Assembly: GCA_900319355.1 (NCBI GenBank)
Contig: ONOC01000002.1
Coordinates: 1-59,161, forward strand
Reading direction: 5' to 3'
Source: an uncultured Eubacteriales bacterium
GTDB lineage: Bacteria > Bacillota > Clostridia > Lachnospirales > Lachnospiraceae
Length of the DNA stretch: 59,161 bases
The notes under the pieces were generated by a model. It made no database searches, was not told where the DNA came from, and saw nothing but the letters and a program-made list of their open reading frames with translations. Position 1 is the stretch's first letter, and each line of letters begins with the position of its first letter. Made by a program: the position numbers and the translations under genes. Positions 1 through 9,597 of this stretch are shown piece after piece.

Positions 1-456
1 GGCCTTCAGATAATAGGAATGGACGAAATAAACGTACGACTGGTCCGGGATGCCCCTGAACAGTCTTCCGTCACCCGTCAGATGAATGGAATTCCAGCCC
101 ATGTGGGGGATTTTTCTTCCTTCCCCGTCCGGAATCCTGAGGATGTGCCCCTTCAGAATGCCGAGTCCCTTCACGCCCGGGCTCTCCTCACTGTCCTCGA
201 ATAAAAGCTGCAGGCCGAGACAGATACCGAGAAAAGGTTTGCCGGAAGCACAGATGTCCCTGATGACATCGGAAAGTCCGTACTCGTTCAGTTTCGCCAT
301 GCAGTCGCCGAAGGCGCCGACACCGGGCAGGATCACCTTGTCCGCCTCTCCGAGCACGGAGGGATTTCTTGTGACGACAGCCGTCTGTCCGATGGAAGAA
401 AGAGCCTTTTCCACACTCCGGATATTGCCGGCATCATAATCAATAATCGCTATCAT
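1..456 (-). CDS. hisH: Imidazole glycerol phosphate synthase subunit HisH (3' end missing)
   Basis: This is the glutamine amidotransferase subunit of imidazole glycerol phosphate synthase. It hydrolyses glutamine and channels ammonia to HisF in histidine biosynthesis. Reading down from the ATG at 456 gives an N-terminus IIDYDAGNIRSVEKAL, then LPGVGAFGDCM, then the nucleophile-elbow motif GICLGLQLLFEDS with the class-I amidotransferase cysteine, then IPHMGWNS and YFVHSYY. These are in HisH order. About 152 of roughly 200 residues are present. The C-terminal part with the catalytic His and Glu lies beyond base 1. The reading frame runs open to the window edge. The next gene upstream on this strand is a TrpR-like regulator, separated by a hairpin. 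Confidence 0.93.
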   Translation of the reverse strand, partial: MIAIIDYDAGNIRSVEKALSSIGQTAVVTRNPSVLGEADKVILPGVGAFGDCMAKLNEYGLSDVIRDICASGKPFLGICLGLQLLFEDSEESPGVKGLGILKGHILRIPDGEGRKIPHMGWNSIHLTGDGRLFRGIPDQSYVYFVHSYYLKA

Positions 457-483
457 ATTCAGGACTCCAATCTCTGTATAAAG

Positions 484-519
484 CATGACCCGGCGGGCGT
501 CATCCGCCACCGGGTCATG
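484..519 (-). terminator. Inverted repeat downstream of the YerC-like gene
   Basis: A perfect 10-bp inverted repeat, CATGACCCGG and CCGGGTCATG, flanks a 16-base loop between the YerC-like gene and hisH. The sequence after it on the minus strand is GCTTTATAC, which is only weakly T-rich. It may be a terminator or an RNA-stability or attenuation hairpin ahead of hisH. Confidence 0.45.
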
Positions 520-530
520 AACATTCCGTC

Positions 531-845
531 TCAGTCGACGGGTTTTGCGGTTCCTTTTTCATTCATGCGCTTCAGAACCATTTCATATCCGTCATTTCCG
601 TAGATCAGCGAACGGTTCACACGGCTGATGGTCGCCGTTGACGCTCCTGTCTTCTTCGAAATATCAAGGTATGTCTTCTTGTCGCGCAGCATCCTCGCTA
701 CTTCGAATCGCTGCGACAGCGAAAGAATCTCATTAATGGTACACGCGTCCTCAAAAAACGTGTAGCAGTCCTCGACGCTGTTCAGTGTCAGGATCGCTTC
801 GAAAAGCTGATCGACCGCTTCCGTATGAATATCCTTGCTCATCAT
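531..845 (-). CDS. YerC/YecD family TrpR-related protein
   Basis: A 104-residue DNA-binding protein of the YerC/YecD branch of the TrpR superfamily. The central part, LSQRFEVARMLRDKKTYLDISKKTGASTATISRVNRSL, reads as a helix-turn-helix with the recognition helix at TGASTATISRVNR. The family is annotated as a regulator, often near histidine or tryptophan genes, and here it lies directly upstream of hisH on the same strand. Control of the his genes is therefore plausible but not shown. The start is ambiguous: ATG codons lie at 845 and 842, and a GGAGG at 850-854 is better spaced for 842. Confidence 0.85.
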   Translation of the reverse strand: MMSKDIHTEAVDQLFEAILTLNSVEDCYTFFEDACTINEILSLSQRFEVARMLRDKKTYLDISKKTGASTATISRVNRSLIYGNDGYEMVLKRMNEKGTAKPVD

Positions 846-906
846 GACACCTCCGATAGGCTTAACGGAAAATACAGGTCGATTTTAGCACGTTAAAATT
901 TCACAG

Positions 907-1842
907 TCAAGACGTGCCGTGTTCCGGCTGGAAATAGAGGTCGGCCGCTTCGATATCGCGGTCCACCTGATTTTTCAGTTCTTCCACAGAACTGAACTTT
1001 ACCTCGGGGCGACGGTAATGGAGCAGTTCGACGCGCGCCTGCTGATCATACAGATCAAGGCTGCAGTCAAACAGGTAGGTCTCCAGACCGAGTCGGCTGC
1101 CGTCCACGGTCGGTTTGACGCCGATATTCGTGATTCCCTGATAGAGCCGTCCCCCGACGAGCGTTCTGGAAAAATAGACGCCGTGCGGCGGAAGCATCTT
1201 GGCAGGATCCGGGATCTGGTTGATGGTCGGGAAGCCGAGCGTCCTGCCCAGCTGCCTGCCGTGAACAATCTGTCCGGTGACGAAATACGGATAACCGAGG
1301 AGCTCCGTCACCTTCTCTATGCGGCCGCCGGCCAGTTCCTCGCGGATATAGGTGCTGCTGATGTCGCGGCTGCCGTCCTTTTCCTTCTCTATCACCAGGA
1401 CGCGGAATCCGTATTTTCCGGCGATCTGTGCCAGAAATTCCGGCGAACCGCTGCGGTTTTTCCCGAAATGGAAATCCGTTCCGACGACCACGGCCTTCGC
1501 ATGAAGCTTTCCGACGATAATATCCCGGACAAAGTCCTCCGCGGTCATGGACTTCAGTTTCTCCGTAAACGGACACTCGATCAGCTGGTCAACGTTCAGC
1601 TCCCGCATGATTTCCGCACGTTCCGGATTGGTCATCAGCATCTGCTGCGGCCGGGCACCCATGACAATCTGAGGCGCAACGTCGAACGTGAAAACCGCCG
1701 TCTGCCATTCCTCCTCGCGGGCAAGTCTGTGAATTTCCGCGATCAGTTTTCTGTGACCGCGGTGAACGCCGTCGAACTTGCCGAGCGTCAGCGCGGTGGC
1801 AGCCGGCGATTCATAAGTGTCCACATTTCTGATATATTTCAT
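907..1842 (-). CDS. ribF: Bifunctional riboflavin kinase/FAD synthetase RibF
   Basis: Converts riboflavin to FMN and then FMN to FAD in the cytosol. The N-terminal adenylyltransferase domain shows LTLGKFDGVHRGHRKLI, a nucleotidyltransferase motif, and VVVGTDFHFGKNRSG near residue 120. The ISSTYIREELAGG segment is also typical. The C-terminal flavokinase domain begins near residue 185 and shows GRTLGFPTINQ and HGVYFSRT. The length of 311 residues is normal. It is the last gene of the rimP-infB-truB operon and follows truB after a 158-base spacer that contains most of a duplicated truB 3' end. Confidence 0.96.
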   Translation of the reverse strand: MKYIRNVDTYESPAATALTLGKFDGVHRGHRKLIAEIHRLAREEEWQTAVFTFDVAPQIVMGARPQQMLMTNPERAEIMRELNVDQLIECPFTEKLKSMTAEDFVRDIIVGKLHAKAVVVGTDFHFGKNRSGSPEFLAQIAGKYGFRVLVIEKEKDGSRDISSTYIREELAGGRIEKVTELLGYPYFVTGQIVHGRQLGRTLGFPTINQIPDPAKMLPPHGVYFSRTLVGGRLYQGITNIGVKPTVDGSRLGLETYLFDCSLDLYDQQARVELLHYRRPEVKFSSVEELKNQVDRDIEAADLYFQPEHGTS

Positions 1843-1910
1843 CTTCCGCAGCCTTTCCGTGCGCAGGTCTCCCTGCGGTTATCTCCGCATCCGCTCCCGG
1901 CTGTCATGCC

Positions 1911-2038
1911 CGTCATCCTGATTCTGATGCTCCGGGTTATCCCTGTTCAGCCTCTAACCTGCTTCTGACGTTACCGTCATCCTGATTCTGATGCTCCGGG
2001 TTATCCCCGTTCAGCCTGTAACCGGCTTCTGACGTTAC
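1911..2038. repeat. 64-bp tandem duplication at the truB 3' end
   Basis: Two adjacent copies of a 64-bp unit occupy 1911-1974 and 1975-2038 and differ at only a few bases. The copy nearer truB encodes its last codons and stop (ending RSRLQAERG). The second copy lies downstream in the spacer and would encode a nearly identical tail (RSRLEAEQG). The unit is not a multiple of three. It looks like a recent slippage or unequal-crossover duplication. Confidence 0.9.
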
Positions 2039-3041
2039 CGTCACTCTTCTTCTGTGATGATACTGCGGCATCGCCGTCCCCGGCGCCGCAGAACTTCACA
2101 TAGGGATTCTCGTCAACCATAACATCCGCGGGATCGTAGAACATTCTGACCGGCATCAGCATGCTGCGGTCCTCATTCACACGGTACAGTCCCGTAAAAA
2201 TCCCGACCGAGTCGTACAGGCGCACCTCTCCGGTGAACGGCATCTCAGATATCTGCGTCATCACATCACTGAGCATGCCGGTGGGAATCTTGTTTCCGTT
2301 GTGGGCGAGGACATCGCCTTCATTTCCCGTGGAAACAGAAGGAATTCCCGAAAAAACCTGATCGGTCGGGATCACGATGTCCTTCAGGCGGTTTTCAGCG
2401 GCGATCTCGGCGATTTTGCCAAGCGTCAGCGCATCCTCTTCCTTGAAAATCCCGACCCTGGTCCTCGTCAGATGTTCCATACACCCGCCGCATCCCAGCT
2501 TCTCTCCGATGTCATGACAGAGCGTGCGGATATAGGTGCCGCGCGAGCAGACGACGCGCATCGTCACACGCGGCAGATCAAAGGAAAGCGCCCTGATTTC
2601 ATAGAAGTGAACCGGACGGGGCGCACGCTCGACGGTCTTCCCCTCCCGGGCAAGCTCGTACAGCTTCTTTCCGTTCACCTTCAGTGCCGAATACATCGGC
2701 GGGACCTGCATCTGATCTCCCTCAAAGGATTTCAGCACCTCGCGGATCTCATCTTCCGTGCAGGATACCTCCTGCTGCCGCAGCACCCGGCCCGTCTTAT
2801 CCTGGGTATCGGTGTCCGTACCGAGCAGCATCACCGCCTCATAGGTCTTCGTTTCATCCGTAAGGATGTCCGTCACCCTTGTTGCCTTGCCGAAACAGAC
2901 AGGCAGCACGCCGACCGCTTCGGGATCCAGCGTTCCCGTGTGGCCGATTCTTTTCTGATGAACGATGCCCCGAAGTTTTGCGACTACATCGTGGCTGGTA
3001 AAACCGGCCTCTTTATAAACGTTAATGACTCCGTTAATCAT
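2001..3041 (-). CDS. truB: tRNA pseudouridine(55) synthase TruB
   Basis: Isomerises U55 in the T-loop of tRNAs to pseudouridine. The N-terminus MINGVINVYKEAGFTSHDVV and the motif RIGHTGTLDPEAVGVLP near residue 35 contain the catalytic aspartate of the TruB family. Later motifs include VPPMYSALKVNGKKLYELAR and VVCSRGTYIRTLCHDIG. The C-terminal third beyond residue 230 is variable and resembles the RNA-binding tail seen in other TruB proteins. At 346 residues it is somewhat longer than usual. The final residues lie inside the 64-bp tandem duplication, so the extreme C-terminus may be a recent extension. The stop of the upstream gene nrnA is 60 bases away. Confidence 0.96.
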   Translation of the reverse strand: MINGVINVYKEAGFTSHDVVAKLRGIVHQKRIGHTGTLDPEAVGVLPVCFGKATRVTDILTDETKTYEAVMLLGTDTDTQDKTGRVLRQQEVSCTEDEIREVLKSFEGDQMQVPPMYSALKVNGKKLYELAREGKTVERAPRPVHFYEIRALSFDLPRVTMRVVCSRGTYIRTLCHDIGEKLGCGGCMEHLTRTRVGIFKEEDALTLGKIAEIAAENRLKDIVIPTDQVFSGIPSVSTGNEGDVLAHNGNKIPTGMLSDVMTQISEMPFTGEVRLYDSVGIFTGLYRVNEDRSMLMPVRMFYDPADVMVDENPYVKFCGAGDGDAAVSSQKKSDGNVRSRLQAERG

Positions 3042-3101
3042 GATCCTGTCTCCGAATCGTCTGTGATATTCCCCCGATACATACGATCCGCCTGCCCCGG
3101 A

Positions 3102-4088
3102 TTATGACTTCTCCGTCTGCTCCTCTTCTGCCGGAGCCAGCTCTTTTTCCAGATAAAGCGTCAGATTATTGATCACATCATACTGCGAGCCGTGCATCGT
3201 GCATCCTGCGGCGCGCACATGGCCGCCGCCCTGGAATTTCTGAGCCACCTCGCTCACGTCCACATAAGACCTGGAACGGAGGCTGACCTTCCAGACCGAA
3301 GGCTCTCTCTCATACATGAAAATCGCTACTTCGACGCCGATGGTGTTGCGGAGCTCGTTCACGATCCCGTCCATATCCTTGGGCTCGACGCCGTAAAAGG
3401 CCATATCCTTATTTTTCACATAGCCGATGATCAGTCTGCCGTCGAAAACCAGGATTGACTCCATGACCGTCCGGCCCATGATCTGGTTCTGCGCATAGGT
3501 CTTCTGATAATAGGTATCGTCGACGATCCGGCTGAACGGAATGCCCTTTTCCATCAGATTCGCGGCCACCCGCATCGTCACGGGCGATGTGGACGAATAC
3601 TGGAAAATGCCGGTATCGTGCGCAATTCCCATGTACAGCGCTTCCGCGCATTTCTCCGAGATGCTGTCCGGATCCATGTAATGATAGATTACTTCCGCGG
3701 TGGAACTCATCTCCGGATAATTAAAAATCCACGTGTAATGGTCCCTGTTGGTGACGTGATGATCGAAGCACAGAATCTTATCTGCCAGCGGAAGAAGCGG
3801 CTGAATCACACCGATCCTGTCGCGGCTGCTGATATCCAGAAGGATGATCAGATCATATGCTTTTCCCTCTTCCGCTGTCATGCGGACCTCATCCGATCCC
3901 CTGAGAAACCGGAACACATCGCGCAGATTTTCCAGATAGGCATCAACCTGAAGCTCAGGATAATTGTCCTCCAGATACATCTTCATGCCGAGAACCGAGC
4001 CCACACAGTCGCCGTCCGGATTGACGTGGCCGGCTATCGCCACCGTCTTCACGCCATCCAGATAATCACCGATATTTCCTGAAATCAT
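3102..4088 (-). CDS. nrnA: DHH-family phosphoesterase NrnA (nanoRNase/pAp phosphatase)
   Basis: Degrades very short RNA oligonucleotides and dephosphorylates 3'-phosphoadenosine 5'-phosphate. DHH-domain motifs are in order: AGHVNPDGDCVGS near residue 19, LLDISSRDRIG near 105, and FDHHVTNRDHY near 125. The C-terminal DHHA1 domain ends with the substrate-binding motif GGGHVRAAG near residue 290. The length, 328 residues, is normal. The ATG overlaps the stop of rbfA, with a GAGGAAGG ribosome site just before it, so the two are translationally coupled. This position between rbfA and truB is standard in Firmicutes. Confidence 0.93.
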   Translation of the reverse strand: MISGNIGDYLDGVKTVAIAGHVNPDGDCVGSVLGMKMYLEDNYPELQVDAYLENLRDVFRFLRGSDEVRMTAEEGKAYDLIILLDISSRDRIGVIQPLLPLADKILCFDHHVTNRDHYTWIFNYPEMSSTAEVIYHYMDPDSISEKCAEALYMGIAHDTGIFQYSSTSPVTMRVAANLMEKGIPFSRIVDDTYYQKTYAQNQIMGRTVMESILVFDGRLIIGYVKNKDMAFYGVEPKDMDGIVNELRNTIGVEVAIFMYEREPSVWKVSLRSRSYVDVSEVAQKFQGGGHVRAAGCTMHGSQYDVINNLTLYLEKELAPAEEEQTEKS

Positions 4089-4465
4089 TGACCTTCCTCA
4101 CGTTTTTTTCTGTCCTCCGCCAGAACCTCATCGATACGGTGTGACATGTTCACACCGTATTCGATGGATTCGTCCAGACGGAAAATCAGTTCGGGCGTAT
4201 TGCGCAGATTCAGATTCTGCGCGAGCTCGTGCCGGATAAATCCGGCCGAGCTCTTCAGGCCCTCCATGGTATCCTTCTTGGCCTTCTCATCGCCGAGCAC
4301 ACTGACCATGACCCTGCAGGTCTTCAGATCCGTCGCCACCGTCGCGGAAGTCACGCTCGTCATCATGGCGATGCGCGGATCCTTGACGTCGGAACGGATA
4401 ATATTGCTCAGCTCTTCTCTGACGGCCTCATTGATTCTTGTATTCTTAATGCTGTTTTTTCTCAT
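4085..4465 (-). CDS. rbfA: 30S ribosome-binding factor RbfA
   Basis: A late 30S assembly factor that binds near the 5' end of 16S rRNA. The 126-residue protein starts MRKNSIKNTRINEAVREELSNI and continues with VKDPRIAMMTSVTSATVATDLK, matching the KH-type RbfA fold, and LNLRNTPELIFRLDESIEYG toward the end. It lies 24 bases after infB and overlaps nrnA by four bases, as in many Firmicute rimP-infB operons. Confidence 0.95.
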   Translation of the reverse strand: MRKNSIKNTRINEAVREELSNIIRSDVKDPRIAMMTSVTSATVATDLKTCRVMVSVLGDEKAKKDTMEGLKSSAGFIRHELAQNLNLRNTPELIFRLDESIEYGVNMSHRIDEVLAEDRKKREEGQ

Positions 4466-4489
4466 GATATCTTTCCCGCGTGTTTCCTG

Positions 4490-7400
4490 TTACCGCGGCA
4501 CTTCTTCCATTATGCTGGCCTCGATGCGGTCTCCCTCTTCGAATCCGTCAAATCCGTCGACAACAATACCGCACTCATAGCCTGCCTTGACTTCCTTTGC
4601 ATCATCCTTGAACCGCTTCAGGCTGCTGAGGTTGCCTTCAAAAATCTGATCCTCGCCTCTCTGCACGCGCACCTTGCATCCGCGGCGGATGGAACCGTCG
4701 AGCACGTAACTTCCGGCAATGGCACCGACACCGGAGGCTTTGAAGATCTGACGAACCTCTGCATGACCGATGACTTTCTCCTCGTAGACGGGCTCCAGCA
4801 TGCCGTTCATGGCAGCCGTGATGTCATCGATGGCCTGATAGATAACTCTGTACAGACGCACATCAACCTTCTGCTCGTCCGCCAGTGCCTTGGCTGTCTG
4901 ATCCGGACGGACATTGAATCCGATGACGATCGCATTGGAAGCTGCGGCCAGCGAGATATCGGACTCGGTGATGGCACCGACGCCGCCGTGGATGATCTTG
5001 ATCACGACTTCGTCGTTGGAGAGCTTCTCCAGCGCCTGCTTCAGCGCCTCGACAGAACCCTGTACATCCGCCTTGACAATCAGCTCCAGCTCTTTGACAG
5101 AACCGTCCCTGATCTGATCGAACAGCGCATCCAGCGACATTCTGGACTTGGTCTCCTCCAGCAGCTGATGTTTCCGCTCGTTGACGTAGGTCGCCGCAAT
5201 CTGTTTTGCTTCCTTGTCGGTCTCCGTCGCCAGCAGTACCTCACCGGCATCCGGCACGCCGTTCAGACCCTGTACGCCGACAGGTGTGGACGGACCGGCC
5301 GCTTTGACCTGTCTGCCGTTTTCATCCGTCATCGCACGGACCTTGCCGTACGCGGAACCGCAGGCAATGTAGTCGCCGATATGAAGCGTTCCCTTCTGCA
5401 CAAGCAGGTTGGCCACAGGGCCTCTGCCCTTGTCCAGCCTTGCCTCAAGCACAAGACCTCTCGCGAGACGGTCCGGATTGGCCTTCAGCTCGAGAATATC
5501 CGCCGTCAGCAGGATGGTCTCCAGAAGATCATCAATGCCCTGACCTGTCTTCGCGGAAACCTCAACCATTTCGGTCTGGCCGCCCCAGTCGGAAGCCACA
5601 AGGCCGTACTCTGTCAGTTCCTGCTTTACCCGGTCCGGATTGGCGCCCGGCTTGTCGATTTTGTTGATGGCCACAATGATTTCCACATTGGCGGCCTTTG
5701 CGTGGTTGATGGCCTCTATGGTCTGCGGCATGACACCGTCATCCGCTGCCACGACGAGCACCGCGATATCCGTGGAGTTTGCACCGCGCATACGCATGGC
5801 CGTGAAGGCCTCATGACCCGGTGTATCGAGGAAGGTAATCTTCCTGCCGTTGATCGTTACGCAGTACGCACCGATGTTCTGTGTGATGCCGCCCGCCTCG
5901 CGCTGGGTCACATGAGAGTGACGGATGCGGTCGAGAAGGGAGGTCTTGCCGTGGTCGACATGACCCATGACGCAGACTACCGGCGGACGCGGAACCAGTT
6001 TGCTCTCGTCCTCTTCGTCCTCCTTCAGCATCTCGGCAATGACATCAACGGTTTCCTCGTGATCGCAGAGAATATCATAATTCATCGCGATCTCTTCCGC
6101 CTTGTCGTAATCGACCTCCTGGTTGACGGTGTACATCTCACCCTTCAGGAACAGGTCTTTTACAATAACAGACGGATTCATCTTCATTCTTTCCGCAAGC
6201 TCACGGATGGTCAGTTTATCCGGCACCCTGATCTCGGTCACCTTATCTTCCTTCTTCTCGTCCTTCTTGTGCACCGGCTTCTGCAGCGCCTTCGGGATGA
6301 GCTTTCTGTTGTCATGACCGTGCTGCCCCTTGCGGCTGTCATTCGTAAACTTGTTTCCTCTTAAATCTTCCTTTGCCTTGTCCTTATCGTGATTTCTCGC
6401 ATCGCGGCCCGGCTTTCTCAGACCGGTCTCCGCGGGAGCTGCACCACCCGCATGACGTTCGCCGTGCGCACCGGGTCTTCCCTGATGCATGCCCGGACGT
6501 CCGCCTGTACCTGCGCCCTCCTGTCTGCCGAAGGGAGCGCCGCCCCTGCGGTTACCGAAAGCGGGACGACCCGGCTGAGCGCTCTGACCGGTTCTGCCGT
6601 TTCTGTCCGCAAAAGGCTTTCTGCCTCTGTCCTGACCGTTTCTGTCTCCGGTGTTTCTTCCGGAAAAACGATCCTGACCGTTTCTTCTGTTCCTGTCGGT
6701 CTGAGGTCTTGCCTGACCGTGATTTTCTGTCTTCTGCACAGATGCGGTATTTTCGGCAGCGGGTCTGCCCTGAAACTCCTGACGGGCTGTCTCCTGAGGA
6801 CGCACATCCTTTGTCCCGGCCGTCTTCTCTGCTGTTTCTGCCGGTTTCTGCTCGGCTGCCGCAGGCTTCTCCTGCACAGGTGTCACAGGGGATACCTTCG
6901 GTTCTTCCGCAGGACGTGCCGTCACATTTTCCACCGGTGCGGCCGCTGTGGTGCGGATCTCGTCCTTTACTGCCTCTTCAGCCGGCATCTGCGGTTTCTT
7001 CTCAGGCACATTGCTCATCTGCGGTTTCTTCTCAGGCACATTGCTCACCGGCGGCTTCGGATTCTCATTCCGGATCACGCCGTGAGGACGCGGTACATGA
7101 ACAAGCGGTGTCTTTGCCGCCGGCGCATTGCCGGCCGGACGTCCGCCTCTGTTCTCCTCTGCACGGCCGTGGCGCGGATCATGTGCTGTGCCCGGTCTTC
7201 CGACGGGATTTCTTCTGCCGTTATCGCGGTTCTTCTGCCCGTTTCCGTGACCGAAATTCTTTCCTTCGCGGCTGGAAGCATTCTGCGGATGAAACACGGC
7301 GATAACTCTCTTCTTTTTAGGTTTTTCCGCAGCGCCTGCCTGCGGATTCTTTGCGGCATCTGTTCCCTGTGTTCCTTCTTTTTTCATCTGACCTGCCTTT

Positions 7401-7618
7401 GCTGTCTCACCGGAAGACGGTGCTCCTGAAGCGGTTCCTGCCTGAGAACCCGCGTCCTGATTTTTACCGAAATGATGACGTACTTCCGCTGCCTCACGGT
7501 CTTCGAGGCCACTGGCGGCCGTCTTTCCGCTGATGCCCCTGGACTCAAGCGCATCGATCACCTTTTTCGATTCCACGCCAAGTTCCTTCGCAAGTTCCCG
7601 AATTCTGATTTTTGACAA
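4490..7618 (-). CDS. infB: Translation initiation factor IF-2
   Basis: GTPase that places initiator fMet-tRNA on the 30S subunit. The N-terminal IF2_N domain ([15 protein letters not shown]) is followed by a long charged linker rich in Lys, Gln, Asn and Arg, roughly residues 55-440. A second IF2_N domain ([20 protein letters not shown]) precedes the G domain, which shows [12 protein letters not shown] near residue 550, DTPGHEAF and AINKIDKPG. The length of 1042 residues is large because of the linker. The start is a TTG at 7618, two bases after the ylxQ stop, chosen because the encoded N-terminus matches the family and no ATG lies upstream in frame. Confidence 0.97.
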   Translation of the reverse strand: MSKIRIRELAKELGVESKKVIDALESRGISGKTAASGLEDREAAEVRHHFGKNQDAGSQAGTASGAPSSGETAKAGQMKKEGTQGTDAAKNPQAGAAEKPKKKRVIAVFHPQNASSREGKNFGHGNGQKNRDNGRRNPVGRPGTAHDPRHGRAEENRGGRPAGNAPAAKTPLVHVPRPHGVIRNENPKPPVSNVPEKKPQMSNVPEKKPQMPAEEAVKDEIRTTAAAPVENVTARPAEEPKVSPVTPVQEKPAAAEQKPAETAEKTAGTKDVRPQETARQEFQGRPAAENTASVQKTENHGQARPQTDRNRRNGQDRFSGRNTGDRNGQDRGRKPFADRNGRTGQSAQPGRPAFGNRRGGAPFGRQEGAGTGGRPGMHQGRPGAHGERHAGGAAPAETGLRKPGRDARNHDKDKAKEDLRGNKFTNDSRKGQHGHDNRKLIPKALQKPVHKKDEKKEDKVTEIRVPDKLTIRELAERMKMNPSVIVKDLFLKGEMYTVNQEVDYDKAEEIAMNYDILCDHEETVDVIAEMLKEDEEDESKLVPRPPVVCVMGHVDHGKTSLLDRIRHSHVTQREAGGITQNIGAYCVTINGRKITFLDTPGHEAFTAMRMRGANSTDIAVLVVAADDGVMPQTIEAINHAKAANVEIIVAINKIDKPGANPDRVKQELTEYGLVASDWGGQTEMVEVSAKTGQGIDDLLETILLTADILELKANPDRLARGLVLEARLDKGRGPVANLLVQKGTLHIGDYIACGSAYGKVRAMTDENGRQVKAAGPSTPVGVQGLNGVPDAGEVLLATETDKEAKQIAATYVNERKHQLLEETKSRMSLDALFDQIRDGSVKELELIVKADVQGSVEALKQALEKLSNDEVVIKIIHGGVGAITESDISLAAASNAIVIGFNVRPDQTAKALADEQKVDVRLYRVIYQAIDDITAAMNGMLEPVYEEKVIGHAEVRQIFKASGVGAIAGSYVLDGSIRRGCKVRVQRGEDQIFEGNLSSLKRFKDDAKEVKAGYECGIVVDGFDGFEEGDRIEASIMEEVPR
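6987..7047. repeat. 30-bp tandem repeat inside infB
   Basis: Two consecutive 30-bp copies encode [10 protein letters not shown] twice in the disordered IF-2 linker. The copies are almost identical and in frame. This is a simple slippage duplication in a low-complexity linker. Confidence 0.85.
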
Positions 7619-7619
7619 A

Positions 7620-7943
7620 TTACAACACCGACCTTTCTGTCATTGCAGCTGCTTTAAGAATCGCTCCTGCAAGCCCCTCATCCGTCACGGCAAGACAGGA
7701 TCTCTCACCCGTCCCGACCGCTCTGCCAAGCTCTGCCTTGGGCAGAAAACGGATCACCCGCACCTGTCGTGCGGAAGCCATATCGGTAAATTTCTTCACC
7801 GTATTATCTGACGCGTCCTCCGACAGGATCAGAAGACATGCGCGGTTTTCCTTCACAGCCTTCTCCGCGGCAAACTCACCGCCCGCGATTTTTCCGGCCT
7901 TCCGCGCGATGCCGATCATCATGGCTGCCTTATGCCTGTCCAT
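7620..7943 (-). CDS. ylxQ: L7Ae-family ribosomal protein YlxQ
   Basis: A 107-residue member of the L7Ae/L30e/S12e RNA-binding family, which in Gram-positive bacteria is encoded between ylxR and infB. The start [23 protein letters not shown] and the segment [16 protein letters not shown] match this family, which binds kink-turn RNA. The gene overlaps ylxR by 14 bases and is followed two bases later by the TTG start of infB, indicating tight coupling. The physiological role is not well defined in the family. Confidence 0.9.
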   Translation of the reverse strand: MDRHKAAMMIGIARKAGKIAGGEFAAEKAVKENRACLLILSEDASDNTVKKFTDMASARQVRVIRFLPKAELGRAVGTGERSCLAVTDEGLAGAILKAAAMTERSVL

Positions 7944-8208
7944 GCGCCGTCATCTCCTTTTCCAGTTCCTCATAAACCTCCGGCGGGATTTCCTCCTTCA
8001 GTGCTCTGTCCAGGGAATGGCTTTTCTGCGCTTTTTTCAGACACGCTGTATTTCTGCACAGATAGGCGCCGCGTCCGTTCTGTCTGCCGGTCTCATCATA
8101 AACGACGGAACCGTCAGGCCTCTTTACGATTCTGGCTAGCGTTTTCTTCTCTTTTTTTTCACGGCATCCCACGCAGGTTCGCATGGGCATGCTTTTTCCT
8201 TCACTCAT
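7930..8208 (-). CDS. ylxR: YlxR/RnpM-type nucleic-acid-binding protein
   Basis: A 92-residue DUF448/YlxR protein. The conserved core MPMRTCVGCREKKEKKTLARIVK is followed by GRQNGRGAYLC, the usual family signature. Members have been linked to RNase P modulation and to operon regulation. The ATG at 8208 has a poor ribosome site. The internal ATG at 8190 (giving MPMRTCVGC) has AAGGA six bases upstream and may be the true start. It sits between nusA and ylxQ, the standard position. Confidence 0.9.
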   Translation of the reverse strand: MSEGKSMPMRTCVGCREKKEKKTLARIVKRPDGSVVYDETGRQNGRGAYLCRNTACLKKAQKSHSLDRALKEEIPPEVYEELEKEMTAHGQA

Positions 8209-8228
8209 CTGAATTCTCTGTCTTCTTT

Positions 8229-8270
8229 TATTTATTCTGCAGGCTCTTATTTATTCTGCAGGCTCTCCGG
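8229..8270. repeat. Short tandem repeat covering the nusA stop codon
   Basis: A 20-21 bp unit (GAGCCTGCAGAATAAATAA on the coding strand) occurs twice back to back. One copy contains the last Glu-Pro-Ala-Glu codons and stop of nusA. The second copy follows in the spacer. This is like the larger duplication at the truB end. Confidence 0.8.
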
Positions 8271-9543
8271 ATTCATCAGCATCACCGGCATCCTGTGAAG
8301 CGCCTGACTCTTCTGCATCATCATCCGCAGGTGCTGTCTCAAAGGTCTCTTCATCCCCGTCTTCTGCCGGAGCTGCGTCACCGGATACATCGCCGGCCGC
8401 ATCATCGGAGGTTTCCTGATACTCTTCCTCCTCGTAGCCTTCCTCGTATTCGCCGCCCTCTTCGTACTGTTCGAAGATGCCTTCTTCTCTCGCCTGCGTC
8501 TCACTCTTGATATCGATCTTATACTGGGTCAGATGTGCTGCGAGACGGGCATTCTGTCCTTCCTTGCCGATGGCAAGGGAAAGCTGATAATCCGGAACGA
8601 CAACGAGTGCCTTCTTCTCATCCGGATCCGCCAGAACGGAAATGACCTTGGCCGGAGACAGGGCATTCTCAATGAGGTACGCTTCATTCTCGTCCCAGTT
8701 GATGATGTCGATTTTTTCTCCGTCCAGCTCATCGACGATGGTATTGACTCTGCTGCCGTTGACACCGACACATGCGCCGACCGCATCCACGTTCTCATCG
8801 TTGGACCATACGGCGATTTTTGTACGGGAGCCGGCCTCACGGGCGATCGCCCTGATTTCAATGATGCCGCTCTGAATCTCGGCAACTTCTTCTTCGAACA
8901 GGCACTTTACAAGGTCCGGATGCGTTCTGGAAACCAGAATCTTCGGTCCCTTCGGTGTATCCCTGACCTCAAGCACATAAACCTTGACACGGTCCGTCGG
9001 CTTGAATGTCTCGCCGCGCACCATTTCCTTCGCGGTAAGCAGTGCGTCGACCTTACCGAGATTGATGCTCACGTTGTTGCCGATATAGCGCTGTACTACG
9101 CCGGTCACCACGTGATGTTCCTTCTCATAATACTCGTTGTACAGAGATTTTCTCTCTTCCTCGCGGATCTTCTGAAGAATCACGTTCTTGGCATTGCTCG
9201 CGGCAATTCTTCCGAAATTCTTCGAATCCAGCTCAATTCTGATCTGGTCGCCCGGCATGGCGGATGAATCATACTCAAAAGCATCCTGCTGCGTGATCTC
9301 CGCCTCGTCATCCACGACTTCATCCACGACGGTCTTCAGCTGATAGATGTGCGGTCTGCAGGTCTCAGGCTCGATCTCGACCACCACGTTATCCGTGCGG
9401 TCATACTGATTCTTGTAAGCCTGCAGCAGAGACTGCTCGATCGCCTCCAGCAGCGATTCCTTGCTGATGCCCTTCTCCTTCTCGATCAGGTTCAGCACTT
9501 CTACCATATTCTCCTGCGGTTCGGCCTTCTTTTTACCACGCAT
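8251..9543 (-). CDS. nusA: Transcription termination/antitermination factor NusA
   Basis: RNA-polymerase-associated elongation factor that promotes pausing and termination. The N-terminal domain (VEVLNLIEKEKGISKESLLEAIEQSL) is followed by the S1 domain (VVTGVVQRYIGNNVSINLGKVDALL) and two KH domains (GSRTKIAVWSNDENVDAVGACVGVNGSRV and LSLAIGKEGQNARLAAHLTQ). The last 70 residues or so are an acidic, Glu/Asp-rich tail (for example YEEGGEYEEGYEEEEYQE), longer than in Bacillus NusA. The ATG at 9543 has GGAGG 14 bases upstream; an internal ATG at 9507 with AGGAG close by is an alternative. Confidence 0.96.
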   Translation of the reverse strand: MRGKKKAEPQENMVEVLNLIEKEKGISKESLLEAIEQSLLQAYKNQYDRTDNVVVEIEPETCRPHIYQLKTVVDEVVDDEAEITQQDAFEYDSSAMPGDQIRIELDSKNFGRIAASNAKNVILQKIREEERKSLYNEYYEKEHHVVTGVVQRYIGNNVSINLGKVDALLTAKEMVRGETFKPTDRVKVYVLEVRDTPKGPKILVSRTHPDLVKCLFEEEVAEIQSGIIEIRAIAREAGSRTKIAVWSNDENVDAVGACVGVNGSRVNTIVDELDGEKIDIINWDENEAYLIENALSPAKVISVLADPDEKKALVVVPDYQLSLAIGKEGQNARLAAHLTQYKIDIKSETQAREEGIFEQYEEGGEYEEGYEEEEYQETSDDAAGDVSGDAAPAEDGDEETFETAPADDDAEESGASQDAGDADESGEPAE

Positions 9544-9597
9544 TTTTCTTCTTTTGTCCTCCTGTTCGTAACAAATCAGCCCGTATCAAACCGGTCT

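Noticed and set aside
4229-6364. Open frame of 711 codons on the plus strand
   Set aside because: It lies fully antisense to infB, has no family motifs and no ribosome site, and results from codon bias of the minus-strand gene.
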